Source of the DNA: JACCTU01 sp963848525 | GTDB lineage: Bacteria; Actinomycetota; Thermoleophilia; Gaiellales; Gaiellaceae | DNA: 64,000 bases | Reading direction: 5' to 3' | Assembly: GCA_963848525.1 (NCBI GenBank) | Contig: CAWKDZ010000003.1 | Coordinates: 506,500-570,499, forward strand | Shown: piece by piece, positions 15,122 to 23,374 of the stretch | Layout of the letters: every line of letters begins with the position of its first letter | Numbering within the stretch: the stretch's first letter is position 1 | Made by a program: the position numbers and the translations under genes | The notes under the pieces: model-generated | The model's input: only the letters and a program-made list of their open reading frames with translations | Databases searched by the model: none | What the model was told of the DNA's origin: nothing

Positions 15122-16918
15122 GTGGATCGCAGTAAGACATCGCCGCGCAGGCGGCAGCTTCGTGTAGTGCTCGCTTTGCTGTCGGCGTTCGCCGCCGCGG
15201 CCGCCATCCTCGGCGCGCCCGCAGGCGCCGCCGCTTCGAGCTGCGTCTACGACGCGGGGACGAAGACGGCCAACGCCGTGATCGACCCCGGCGGCGCGGC
15301 CGCGGTCAGGGTCTCAGGCACCGACCTCAATTTTGCGGGCGTCGTCTGCCTCGGCGCGACCACGACGAACACCGACACGATTACGGTCACCGGCAACGCG
15401 GGCACGAACGAGATTTTGACCCTCGACCAGCGCGGCGGGCTCATCGGCCCCGGGTTCACGGCCGAGACGAACATCCCCGAGATCGAGATCAACACGAACC
15501 TCGGCGACTTCGGCGACACGGTCGTCGTCTACGGCACCGAGGGCGACGACTCGATCTCCCCTGGCCAGCTCGGCCTCTCGCTCAACGTCGACGGCGACAG
15601 CGATGTGCACTTCTCGCCGAGCGCCTTCCACATAGAGATCCACGCGCTCGGCGGCGTGGACTACGTCAACGGCTTTGGTCAGGGCGGGGCCGGCATGCAC
15701 TTCCTCGGGCCGCTCGTGATCACGGGCGGCGACGGCAGCGACGTGCTCCTGCGCGGTAGCACGTTCGACGACGTGGTCACCGGTGGTGCCGGGGACGACC
15801 GGATCGAGGGGAACGACGGCGCGGACTCCCTCGACGGCGGTCCCGGCAACGACTTCATCACGGCCGCCGGCGGCAACGACCTCGTGGTCGGCGGACCGGG
15901 CAACGATTCCCTTTCGGGCGGCAGCGAGAACGACGTCATCCGCGCCGACGACCAGGAAGCCGACTCGAGCATCAACGGCGGTCCGGGCACGGACTCCGCT
16001 CACTACGACAACGGTCTCGACCCGACGCCGCTGGCGACCGAGAATCGCTTCCCGGTGGATCCGCCTCCGCCTCCGCCCCCGCCGGCCGGCGCGTGCACGT
16101 ACGACTCGGCTAGCCGAGCCGTCGGCGCGCAGATTCCTGCAGGCGCGGCGGCCGTGCTCAAGGTCGTCGGCGGCGAGATCTGGTTCGGCGCCCCGACGGC
16201 GGCTGCGTGCCCCGGTGCCACGACCGCGAACACGGACTCGATCACGATCACCGGCGGCGCGGGCACGCTCGAGCAGCTGACGATCGACCAGAGCGGCGGC
16301 GCGTTCGCGCCCGGCTTCACGGCCGAGACGGGGAGCGCCGAGATCGAGATCACGACCGTCCTCGGCGAAGCCGGCGACGCGATCACGATTCTCGGCAGCG
16401 CCGGCGACGACGCGATCTCGATCGGGACGAGCGGCGCCGCGCTGAACGCGGACGGCGACGTCGACCTGACTTTCTCGCCGGCACCGGCGGAGTTCGAGGT
16501 GCGCGGGCTCGGCGGCATCAACGTCCTGAGCGCCCGCGGTGGCGCCGGAGCAGGGCAGCCGTTCGCCGGCCTCGTGCGCCTGTACGCGGGCGACAACGGC
16601 GACACGCTGCGCGGCAGCGCGGCGGCCGACCTGCTCGTCGGCGGTGCAGGCCCCGACCGGCTCGAGGGCTGGGGAGGCAACGACCGGCTCGAGGGCGCCG
16701 CCGGCAACGACAACCTGATCGGGAGCGACGGCGACGACGAGGAGATCGGCGGCGCTGGCGCCGACCTGTTCAACGGCGGCGCCGGCAACGACACGCTTCG
16801 CGCCGACGACGACGAAGCGGACAGCGGGATCAACGGTAACCAGGGAACGGACACGGCGTACTACGACGCCGGGATCGACCCGACGCCGCTCGCGACCGAG
16901 AACCGCATTCCGGCCTAG
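15122..16918 (+). CDS. Secreted calcium-binding RTX-like repeat protein with internal duplication
   Basis: 598 residues from the GTG at 15122, preceded by AAGGGGAA; the frame is open to 15002 but without a signal. The signal peptide (LRVVLALLSAFAAAAAILGAPAGA) is followed by two homologous halves of about 270 residues. Each starts CVYD or CTYD and has TDTITVTGNAGT, a LTLDQRGG or LTIDQSGG turn and an E.EI strand, and ends in GG.G.D-type hemolysin calcium repeats (GGAGDDRIEGNDGADSLDGG) and the tag DPTPLATENR. The halves are joined by a PPPPPPPP linker. The repeats should form Ca-dependent beta-rolls outside the cell. No enzyme domain or type I secretion gene is near. Confidence 0.88.
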   Translation: MDRSKTSPRRRQLRVVLALLSAFAAAAAILGAPAGAAASSCVYDAGTKTANAVIDPGGAAAVRVSGTDLNFAGVVCLGATTTNTDTITVTGNAGTNEILTLDQRGGLIGPGFTAETNIPEIEINTNLGDFGDTVVVYGTEGDDSISPGQLGLSLNVDGDSDVHFSPSAFHIEIHALGGVDYVNGFGQGGAGMHFLGPLVITGGDGSDVLLRGSTFDDVVTGGAGDDRIEGNDGADSLDGGPGNDFITAAGGNDLVVGGPGNDSLSGGSENDVIRADDQEADSSINGGPGTDSAHYDNGLDPTPLATENRFPVDPPPPPPPPAGACTYDSASRAVGAQIPAGAAAVLKVVGGEIWFGAPTAAACPGATTANTDSITITGGAGTLEQLTIDQSGGAFAPGFTAETGSAEIEITTVLGEAGDAITILGSAGDDAISIGTSGAALNADGDVDLTFSPAPAEFEVRGLGGINVLSARGGAGAGQPFAGLVRLYAGDNGDTLRGSAAADLLVGGAGPDRLEGWGGNDRLEGAAGNDNLIGSDGDDEEIGGAGADLFNGGAGNDTLRADDDEADSGINGNQGTDTAYYDAGIDPTPLATENRIPA

Positions 16919-16924
16919 TAGTCG

Positions 16925-18034
16925 CTAGACCCGGCTCTTCAGCGCCCGGACGTTGGCGACGAACCGCCGCGTCTCGGGCAGCAGCCCCCGTTTCCGCACC
17001 GAGGCCGGGCCCTGGTAGTACGCAGCGAGGGCGAAGCGCTCCCGCCCGTCGAACTCCTGGAGCAGTCGGCTGAGGTAGCGAACGCCGACGCGGATGTTGC
17101 CGTCGGTGGTCGCCGGCACCTGCTTGCCGATCAGGAACATCTCGACGTAGTCCCAGGTCGCCGGCGTGACCTGCATCACGCCCGTCGCGCCGGCCGTCGA
17201 GCGAACGTCGCTCTGCCAGCCCGACTCCTGCCAGGCCAAGGCGCGTGCGAGCTGCCGCGGGACGCCGTAGTGCGCGGCCCAGTGGTCGATGCGGGTCCGC
17301 ACCCACGAGGCGGGTGAACGCTCCACGCGCACGCGGGGGACGACGAGGCGTGTGCCGATCAGCAAGACGTCGTGCACGCGCAGCCGGTTCGCGCGCGCGA
17401 GCGCGTCGATCGTCGTGCCGCTGCGCGTCGCGATCGCGGTCAGCGTGTCACCAGGGCGAACGACGTAGGCGACGCCGCGCGGTGCCGGCCGCCGCACGAC
17501 CACCTTCGCCTTTGCCTTCGCCTTCCCCCGCGGGCGGAGGAGCGCGGCGCGGGTCTTGCGTCCGACGACGCCGTCGGCGGTCAGGCCGACGCGCTTCTGG
17601 AACTTGACCACGAGCTCATGGGTGACCTGCCCGAAGTTGCTGTTCAGGCGCTGCGGAGGAAGGCCGTGCCTGGCGAGCAGGAACTGGAGCACCGAGACGT
17701 CGAACCCGACCATCCCGCTCTTCAGCGTCCGCTTGCCGAAGAGCGGCCCCCCGAGACGGCCGAGCGCCGTGCGCGTCTGCTTCCCGGCCACTCCGTCCGC
17801 CTCGAGCTTCGCGGACTTCTGGAAGCTGACGATCGCCTGCTTCGTCAGCGGTCCGGCGATCCCGTCGATCGGCCCCTTGTAGAAGCCGTGACGGTAGAGG
17901 GCGACCTGGAGACCAGGCACCTGCTCCTTGGCGAGCGCCGCGGCCGGGGGCGATGCGATCCCGGCACACGCGACGACCGCTGCGAGGACGGAGAGACTGC
18001 GCACGGGTCCTGCCAATACGCGGCCGGGACGCAA
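16925..18034 (-). CDS. Lytic transglycosylase with peptidoglycan-binding and LysM domains
   Basis: 369 residues. Signal peptide (SLSVLAAVVACAGIASPPAAALA), then two PG_binding_1 repeats (LQVALYRHGFYKGPIDGIAGPLTKQAI and the similar block near 108-160), a Lys-rich hinge, a LysM motif (YVVRPGDTLTAIATRSGTTI, about 190) and an SLT catalytic domain from about 240. That domain has ALAWQESGW carrying the catalytic Glu, TGVMQVTPATW and ALAAYYQGPASVRKRG. It would cleave the glycan strands of the wall to 1,6-anhydro ends. It ends 6 bases from the convergent RTX-like gene. Confidence 0.93.
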   Translation of the reverse strand: MRPGRVLAGPVRSLSVLAAVVACAGIASPPAAALAKEQVPGLQVALYRHGFYKGPIDGIAGPLTKQAIVSFQKSAKLEADGVAGKQTRTALGRLGGPLFGKRTLKSGMVGFDVSVLQFLLARHGLPPQRLNSNFGQVTHELVVKFQKRVGLTADGVVGRKTRAALLRPRGKAKAKAKVVVRRPAPRGVAYVVRPGDTLTAIATRSGTTIDALARANRLRVHDVLLIGTRLVVPRVRVERSPASWVRTRIDHWAAHYGVPRQLARALAWQESGWQSDVRSTAGATGVMQVTPATWDYVEMFLIGKQVPATTDGNIRVGVRYLSRLLQEFDGRERFALAAYYQGPASVRKRGLLPETRRFVANVRALKSRV

Positions 18035-18062
18035 TCTCCTCCTGCCGCGTTATCCTCGTCCG

Positions 18063-18437
18063 ATGAGCACGCTCGGCGAGTTGATGCACGACACCTTCGT
18101 CAGCGTCGCGCCCGAAGACACGATCGGCGAGGCGGCGCAGAAGATGATGGACGCAGGGCGCGGCGCCGCGGCCGTCTCCGACTTCGGCCGGCTGGTCGGG
18201 ATCCTGACCGACCGCGACGTCCTCCGCTCGGTCGCCGCGCGGACGCATTCCTCGGAGGAGCGCGTCCGCTCGTGGATGACGCCCGAGCCGATCACCGTCG
18301 GGCCGGACGTGACGGCGGAGCAAGCCGCCGAGATCATGCTCGAGCACGGCTTCCGCCACCTGCCGATCGTCGAGGGTCAGCGGCCGATCGGGATCATCAG
18401 CATCCGCACGGTCCTGCGCGCGACCACACAGGACTAG
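18063..18437 (+). CDS. CBS-domain pair protein
   Basis: 124 residues with two CBS motifs: LGELMHDTFVSVAPEDTIGEAAQKM...VGILTDRDVLRS and VRSWMTPEPITVGPDVTAEQAAEIML...IGIISIRTVLRA. A paralogue of 9315-9743. Its stop is only 4 bases from the start of the downstream methyltransferase-fold gene, so the two are probably an operon. Ligand and partner are not evident. Confidence 0.88.
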   Translation: MSTLGELMHDTFVSVAPEDTIGEAAQKMMDAGRGAAAVSDFGRLVGILTDRDVLRSVAARTHSSEERVRSWMTPEPITVGPDVTAEQAAEIMLEHGFRHLPIVEGQRPIGIISIRTVLRATTQD

Positions 18438-18441
18438 CGTC

Positions 18442-19149
18442 ATGGACGTCGACCGGTTCGAGCCGGCGCTGCACGCGCTCTTCGACGAGTTCCCGATCTC
18501 GACCGAGCCCAACGGTCGCCGCTTCACGCGGATCCTCGACGAGGTGCCCGGTCTCGCGTGCGAGAACAACCTCGCTCTCCTCAACCTCGCCGCGAGCATG
18601 CTCGAGCCCGGCGAGAGCTACGTCGAGGTCGGGACGTACCGCGGCACGAGCCTGATCGGCGCGATGGTCGGCAACGACGACGCCGACTTCGTCGCGATCG
18701 ACAACTTCTCGATGAGCGGCGCGTCGCGGCGGGAGCTCGAGGCCAACCTGAAGCACTTCGCGCTCGAGCTCCCGACGATCGTCGAAGGCGACGCGTTCGA
18801 GCTCGTCCCGTCCGGTGCCCTCGCCGGCAAGACGGTCGGCGTCTACTACTACGACGCCGGCCACACGTACGAAAAGCAGCTCGACGGCCTGCGCATGATC
18901 GAGCCGTGGCTCGCCGACCGGGCGCTGCTGATCGTCGACGACACGGACTGGGAGGAGGTCGAGCGCGCGACCCGCGACTACCTCGAGCAGCAGCCGAAGG
19001 CGCGGCTGCTCGTCTGGATCCCGGGCAAGGACAACGGCTATCCCGCCTGGTGGGAGGGCGTCAAGGTGCTCGCGTGGGAAGCCGACGCGGGTGTGCCCGC
19101 CGAGCCGGCCCGTGCGAAAGCCGTCGTCGGACTACGCTCGGACGCCTGA
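18442..19149 (+). CDS. Class I SAM-dependent methyltransferase-fold protein
   Basis: 235 residues. The Rossmann core begins YVEVGTYRGTSLIGAM (about 60, the SAM-binding loop), with the acidic end of strand 2 in FVAIDNFSMSG, strand 4 GVYYYDAGHTYEKQL and strand 5 RALLIVDDTDW. The pattern matches the Methyltransf_24 group, which often acts on glycans or small metabolites; no substrate can be assigned. Coupled to the CBS protein upstream, and it converges with the aminopeptidase, overlapping it by 18 bases. Confidence 0.82.
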   Translation: MDVDRFEPALHALFDEFPISTEPNGRRFTRILDEVPGLACENNLALLNLAASMLEPGESYVEVGTYRGTSLIGAMVGNDDADFVAIDNFSMSGASRRELEANLKHFALELPTIVEGDAFELVPSGALAGKTVGVYYYDAGHTYEKQLDGLRMIEPWLADRALLIVDDTDWEEVERATRDYLEQQPKARLLVWIPGKDNGYPAWWEGVKVLAWEADAGVPAEPARAKAVVGLRSDA

Positions 19150-20379
19150 CTCGAGCACCCAGGCGTTCGCGCTGATGATCGGCACGGCGGTGCCGTCCTC
19201 GTCGAGCCCCTCGACCTCGACCTCCGGCCCGCCGACCATGAAGTCGACGTGCGTGGTCGAGTCGTTCAGCCCGAGCGAGGTGCGCTCGTCCTGGGTCAGG
19301 TCCTCGCCGCCTTCGAACGCCTCGGGGAGTGACTGGCCGAACGCGATGTGCGAGGTCGCGTTCTCGTCGAACAGCGTGTTCATGAACGTCAGCCCTGTGC
19401 GCCCCACGCGGGAGTCGCCGTCGACGAGCGCGACCTCGCCGAGGTGGCGCGAGCCTTCGTCGGTCTCGACCTGCTTGCGCACGACCTCCTCGCCGCTCGA
19501 CGCCTTCACCTCGACGATCTCGCCGTTCGCGAAGCGAAGCTCGAGGTCGCGGACGACCGTTCCCTGGATCACGAGCGGGAGCGTCGAGCGGACCACGCCC
19601 TCGGCGCGGCGCAGGTCCGGGCTCGTGAAGACCTCCTCGGTCGGCAGGTTCGGGACGTGCGTCTGGCCCCATGCGGTCTCGGCCTCGGCGGCCATCCAGC
19701 GCGCGCGCGACGAGAGGCCGATCGTCAGGTCGGTGCCGGGGCCCCGGAACCGAACCGCGTCGAAGCGGCGGTCGTTCAGCGACGCCGCCCGTGCCTTGAG
19801 CGTCTCGATGTGCTCGCGCCACGCCTCGACCGGGTCGGGCTCGTCCAGCCGCACGGTCGACGCCACGACGTCCCAGAGCCGGTCGACGTCCGGTTCGCCG
19901 AGCACCTCTTCGGCCCAACCCGCGTTCGGGCAACCGACGATCGCCCAGGCGAGCCTCCGCTCGCCGATCAGCCCGAGGTAACGCTTGCGGAGCTCGAGCA
20001 TCCGCGCCGTGGCGACGCGCCGCTGGTCGAGGTCGGCGAAGAGGTCCGGTTCGGGGTCGCCGACGAGGAGCAGCATCGCGCCCTCCTCCTCGGCCAGCCG
20101 ATCGAGCCGCGAGACGAGCCACGGCGGCGTCCACTCGAGCGCCTCCTCCGGGCCGTGCTCGATGAGCGTCCTGCGGACGCGCGGGTCGGTGACGTGGACG
20201 TCGACCCAGCGCGCGCCGGCGCGGTAGGCGGCGGCGCTCACCGCGCGGGCGAGCTCGAGGTGCGCCGGCTCGCAGTTGACGTGCAGCTCCTGGCCGGGTT
20301 GAAGGTTGCAGCCGACCTCGACGGCGAGCTGCGCGTAGCGATCGAGGCGTTCCTCTGGCGTCATCATTTGCGGAACCAT
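19132..20379 (-). CDS. M29-family (thermophilic-type) aminopeptidase
   Basis: About 415 residues from the ATG at 20377-20379, which has GGAG 8 bases upstream; a second ATG pair at 20364-20369 is possible. The N-terminal half has the family's sugar-kinase-like fold (ERLDRYAQLAVEVGCNLQPGQEL). The metal site is in the C-terminal half: E in VEVKASSGEE, E in RHLGEVALVD, FMNTLFDENATSHIAFG with Asp, Glu and His, and STTHVDFMVGG. These enzymes bind two metals (often Co or Zn) and remove N-terminal residues from peptides in the cytoplasm. Divergent from the metallophosphatase 4 bases away, so they share a promoter region. Confidence 0.9.
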   Translation of the reverse strand: MVPQMMTPEERLDRYAQLAVEVGCNLQPGQELHVNCEPAHLELARAVSAAAYRAGARWVDVHVTDPRVRRTLIEHGPEEALEWTPPWLVSRLDRLAEEEGAMLLLVGDPEPDLFADLDQRRVATARMLELRKRYLGLIGERRLAWAIVGCPNAGWAEEVLGEPDVDRLWDVVASTVRLDEPDPVEAWREHIETLKARAASLNDRRFDAVRFRGPGTDLTIGLSSRARWMAAEAETAWGQTHVPNLPTEEVFTSPDLRRAEGVVRSTLPLVIQGTVVRDLELRFANGEIVEVKASSGEEVVRKQVETDEGSRHLGEVALVDGDSRVGRTGLTFMNTLFDENATSHIAFGQSLPEAFEGGEDLTQDERTSLGLNDSTTHVDFMVGGPEVEVEGLDEDGTAVPIISANAWVLESGVRA

Positions 20380-20383
20380 AGTC

Positions 20384-21179
20384 GTGCTCCGCCTGCTCTT
20401 CGTCCTCGCGCTGCTCGCGGCGTCGCCCGCGCAGGCAGCGACCGGGGTCCTCGCCGTCGGCGACTTCGGCGTCGGCGGCCAGCGCCAGCGCGCCCTCGGT
20501 GCGGCCGTGCGGGCGTTCGAGGAGCGCAATCCCGCGGACGTGCTCGTCACGCTCGGCGACAACGACTACACCCGCGGGCGCGCGTTCGCGACGTCGTGGC
20601 AGGCGAGCTTCGGCTGGCTCGCCTCGGCCGGAGTGGACGTGGCCGGTGCGCTCGGGAACCACGACGTCGAGGTTCGCCGAGGGCGCTATCAGTTCGCGCT
20701 CCTGCACATGCCGGGGCCGTACTACGTGCGGCGCGTGAACGAGGTCGACCTGATCGTGCTCGACTCGACAGCCGTCACGGCGCGGCAGACGCGCTGGCTC
20801 GAGCAGACGCTGGCGGTACGCCGCTTCGCGCGCCTGATCGTCGCCTTCCACCACCCCCCGTGGACGTGCGGTGCGTACGTCGGCTCGGCGGCGGTGCGGC
20901 GCGCGTGGGTGCCGCTGTTCGAGCGCTACGGCGTCCGCCTCGTCCTCAGCGGCCACGACCACAACTACCAGCGCTTCGCCCGGAACGGCGTCACCTACGT
21001 CGTCCACGGGGGCGGGGCGAGCCTCTACCCGCTGCGGCGCTGCCCCGCGGCGCATCCCGCGCCGGCTCGCGGCCCGCGCCGCGCGCGGCTTCCTCTACCT
21101 GACGGTCGAGCCCGACGCCTTCGACCTGCGGGCGGTCGGCCTCGACGGCCGCACGATCGACCGGATTCGTGTGACGTGA
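20384..21179 (+). CDS. Secreted calcineurin-like metallophosphatase, with a frameshift
   Basis: About 264 residues. Signal peptide LLFVLALLAASPAQA, then the metallophosphoesterase motifs: AVGDFG, TLGDNDYTRG, GALGNHDVE, VAFHHPPWTC and LSGHDHNYQRF, giving the dimetal site. After VHGGGASLYPL the frame breaks near 21053-21063 in CATCCCGCGCC. The true C-terminus (RRLAARAARGFLYLTVEPDAFDLRAV) is one base further on and stops at 21179. Without correction, frame 0 runs straight into the sigma-factor gene and gives a false 438-residue fusion. Likely an extracytoplasmic phosphatase or phosphodiesterase. Confidence 0.82.
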
Positions 21180-21205
21180 TCGGGCGGCGGCGGCGTACAC
21201 ACGAC

Positions 21206-21700
21206 GTGAACCGGCCGACGTTCTCCGCCGTCGCCGAGGAATGCCTGGACGAGGTCTATCGCTACCTGCTCATGCTCACGGCCAACCCCTCCCTCGCCGA
21301 AGACCTGACCGGCGCCACCTTCGAGAAGGCGCTGCGCCTCTGGAAGCGCTACGACCCGCGCCGTTCGGCGCCGAGCACCTGGCTGTGCAGCATCGCGCGG
21401 ACGACGGCGCTCGACCACTTTCGCGCCGAGGAGCGGCGCCGGCGCCGCGAGCAGCGCGTCGCCGCCGAGCTGCCCGAGGCCGAGCACCTCCAGCTCGACG
21501 GGTTCTCGCCCGAGCTCGAGGCGGCCGTGGCCTCGCTCACGGCCGGGGAGCGCGAGGTGCTCGCGCTGCGCATCGTGCTCGAGCTCGACGCGGAGTCGGC
21601 CGCGCGCGTCCTCGGGATCTCCCGCTCGGCCTGCTCGATGCGCCTCGCCCGCGCACTGACGAAGCTCGAAGAAAGGATGGCCGCGGATGCGCTCGCCTGA
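21206..21700 (+). CDS. ECF-type RNA polymerase sigma factor
   Basis: 164 residues from the GTG at 21206; a GTG at 21176 that overlaps the previous stop (GTGA) is the alternative. Region 2 is ECLDEVYRYLLMLTANPSLAEDLTGATFEKALRLW with the DNA-melting part STWLCSIARTTALDHFRAE. Region 4 is LTAGEREVLALRIVLELDAESAARVLGISRSACSMRLARAL, a good HTH. The gene overlaps the DUF4349 gene by 14 bases, which suggests that the membrane protein acts as its regulator (anti-sigma-like), as seen for other sigma/DUF4349 pairs. Confidence 0.9.
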   Translation: MNRPTFSAVAEECLDEVYRYLLMLTANPSLAEDLTGATFEKALRLWKRYDPRRSAPSTWLCSIARTTALDHFRAEERRRRREQRVAAELPEAEHLQLDGFSPELEAAVASLTAGEREVLALRIVLELDAESAARVLGISRSACSMRLARALTKLEERMAADALA

Positions 21701-22754
21701 CCCCACGGACGTCGAACGGATCGAGGGCCTGCTCCGCGGTATGCCGCCCGAGAGCGAGCGGGAAGCTCACCTCGAGGGCCTGATCCGCGAGCTCCGGACG
21801 GACGTCCCGACCGCACCGCGCCACCTGCGCGAGCGCGTGCGCGGGCTCCGCGCGCCCGAGCCGCGCCGCACCTTCGGCTGGAAGCCGGTGCTCGTGATCG
21901 CGCCGCTCGTCGTCGCGCTCGCCGGCGCGGCGCTGCTCGGCGGCCGGGGGAGCGAGGATCGAGAGGAGCCGGCAGCCGTCGGCGGGCGCGAGAGCCTCGA
22001 GTTTCAGCCGAGCCCGCCGGCCGCGGCCGACCAGGCGCTGCGCACGTCGCCGCTGCCCGCGACCACCCGCGCGCAGGAGTGGGACGTCGCGCTCGAGTTG
22101 GCGCTGCGCGACAACGGCCGCCTCTCCGAGGCGAGCGCCGAGGCGATCCGCACCACGCGCGAGCTCGGCGGCTTCGTCGTCTCCTCGAACGTCGCGACGC
22201 AGGGCCGCTCGGGCAACGCGCGGCTGCTCGTGCGCGTGCCCCAGCGCCGGGTCCAGGAGGCGATCGCGCTCTTCTCGGGTCTCGGCACGATCACCGGGCA
22301 GCAGGTCTCGATCCAGGACCGCCAGGGCGAGCTCGACCGGCTCGCGAGGCGCATCGACACCCTGCGCGTCCAGGTCGCCCAGCTGAACGTGCGCCTGCGG
22401 GACGAGGGGCTGAGCGAGGCCGAGCGGCTGCGGCTCGAGCTCCGCCGCCAGCGCGCGCAGGCCGAGCTCAACCAGCTGACGCGCCGGCGCGCGAGCGTCA
22501 GGAACGAGGTCGCGATGGCGGAGGTCTCGCTCACGCTCCAGACCCGCCGCGCCGCCGCCGTCGGCGGCGAGAGCCGCTTCGACAACGCGGTCGGCGACGC
22601 CCTCGGCGTGCTCGCGGTCGCCGCGGCAGCCTCCGTCTTCCTGCTGATCGTGCTCGCGCCGCTCGCGGTCGTCGGCGTGGTCGCGTACCTCGCCCGGCGC
22701 TCCTACCGGCGGAAGAGCGAGGAGCGGCTGCTCGACCGCCCGCAGCCGGGCTAG
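21687..22754 (+). CDS. DUF4349 membrane protein, putative anti-sigma partner
   Basis: 355 residues. A short cytoplasmic N-terminus (DVERIEGLLRGMPPESEREAH) precedes a membrane helix at about 66-85. The extracytoplasmic DUF4349 domain (about 130-300: WDVALELALRDNGRLSEAS..., GGFVVSSNVATQGRSGNARLLVRVP) has a long coiled-coil (LDRLARRIDTLRVQVAQLNVRL). A second C-terminal membrane helix (about 308-335) and a basic tail follow. The N-terminus is placed where anti-sigma domains lie. Stop-start overlap with the sigma factor implies coupled translation and a joint role in signalling across the membrane. Confidence 0.82.
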   Translation: MRSPDPTDVERIEGLLRGMPPESEREAHLEGLIRELRTDVPTAPRHLRERVRGLRAPEPRRTFGWKPVLVIAPLVVALAGAALLGGRGSEDREEPAAVGGRESLEFQPSPPAAADQALRTSPLPATTRAQEWDVALELALRDNGRLSEASAEAIRTTRELGGFVVSSNVATQGRSGNARLLVRVPQRRVQEAIALFSGLGTITGQQVSIQDRQGELDRLARRIDTLRVQVAQLNVRLRDEGLSEAERLRLELRRQRAQAELNQLTRRRASVRNEVAMAEVSLTLQTRRAAAVGGESRFDNAVGDALGVLAVAAAASVFLLIVLAPLAVVGVVAYLARRSYRRKSEERLLDRPQPG

Positions 22755-22802
22755 TGCCTCTCCAGGCAATACACGCCGGCTTCTGGCCCGCGATCACGCG
22801 GC

Positions 22803-22868
22803 GCCAGAGTCCACCCTCGCCCTTGCCAAGGCTGCCAGCCTTGGACGCGGGCGAGTGCGGCCTCTGGC
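22803..22868 (+). other. Large nested inverted repeat
   Basis: Three nested arm pairs share one centre: GCCAGAG (22803-22809)/CTCTGGC (22862-22868), CTCGCCC (22816-22822)/GGGCGAG (22849-22855) and CCAAGGCT (22826-22833)/AGCCTTGG (22837-22844) around a GCC loop. The rod would be 66 bases long. It lies about 50 bases after the DUF4349 stop and could be a terminator or a small structured RNA; the spacers between the arm pairs do not pair. Confidence 0.6.
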
Positions 22869-22927
22869 TTGGTGCTCGCGACCCAGAAGCTCGGCAGCAT
22901 TACCTGAAGAGGCACTAAAGTCCCCGC

Positions 22928-23176
22928 GTGCTCGCGGCGGTCACGACGGAGAACAAGATCCTGCTCGGCGGGATGGCCGCGATCTTCATCGCCTTCTCGC
23001 TCCTCTCGTCGTTCTACTGGCCGCGGCGCGACCCGAACTTCCCGGGCGAGCGGCGCAACGTCTTCATCGTCGTCACGGCGATTCTCTTCGTCGGAATGCT
23101 GCTCGCGGTCGAGCTGTTCGCGGTCGAGGAGGAAGAGGAGCCCGGCGGCGAGGAAGCGGCCGCGCTCGTCGGCTGA
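22928..23176 (+). CDS. Small membrane protein, two transmembrane helices
   Basis: 82 residues from a GTG. Two hydrophobic helices (about 10-28 and 43-64) frame a short basic loop (YWPRRDPNFPGERRN), followed by a very acidic C-terminus (VEEEEEPGGEE). No family recognised. The gene lies just before tRNA-Ser(GGA). The composition and codon pattern look coding, but there is no strong ribosome binding site. Confidence 0.6.
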   Translation: MLAAVTTENKILLGGMAAIFIAFSLLSSFYWPRRDPNFPGERRNVFIVVTAILFVGMLLAVELFAVEEEEEPGGEEAAALVG

Positions 23177-23197
23177 CGCTACCCTGCTCGCACTCGG

Positions 23198-23286
23198 GGA
23201 GAGGTGTCCGAGTGGTCTAAGGAGCGCGACTGGAAATCGCGTACGTGCTGAAAGGTGCGTCGCGGGTTCAAATCCCGCCCTCTCCG
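23198..23286 (+). tRNA. tRNA-Ser (anticodon GGA)
   Basis: 89 bases, class II tRNA with a long variable arm. Acceptor GGAGAGG/CCTCTCC, discriminator G (the serine identity base), anticodon stem GCGA/TCGC with loop CTGGAAA, variable stem ACGTGCTGAAAGGTGCGT, T-arm GCGGG TTCAAAT CCCGC. Confidence 0.97.
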
Positions 23287-23292
23287 TCGCCG

Positions 23293-23316
23293 GCGGGGGA
23301 ACGGTCGTTCCCCCGC
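23293..23316. repeat. GGGGGAAC palindrome, copy 3 (after tRNA-Ser)
   Basis: GCGGGGGAACG (23293-23303) and CGTTCCCCCGC (23306-23316) meet around GT. The core is the same as at 7830-7855 and 9155-9175. It starts 7 bases after the tRNA and may act as its terminator. Confidence 0.6.
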
Positions 23317-23374
23317 GGCTTTCGGTGGTGTGGCCGGCGCGACGGCTCCACCGTCAGGGTTAGGATCGTCCGAG

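Noticed and set aside
19061..21055. 664-residue minus-strand frame across the aminopeptidase and phosphatase
   Set aside because: Shadow frame; the true minus-strand gene (19132-20379) is in a different frame and has M29 motifs.
21537..22769. 410-residue minus-strand frame opposite the DUF4349 gene
   Set aside because: Arg/Glu/Leu-rich shadow without domain features, fully overlapped by the sigma factor/DUF4349 pair.
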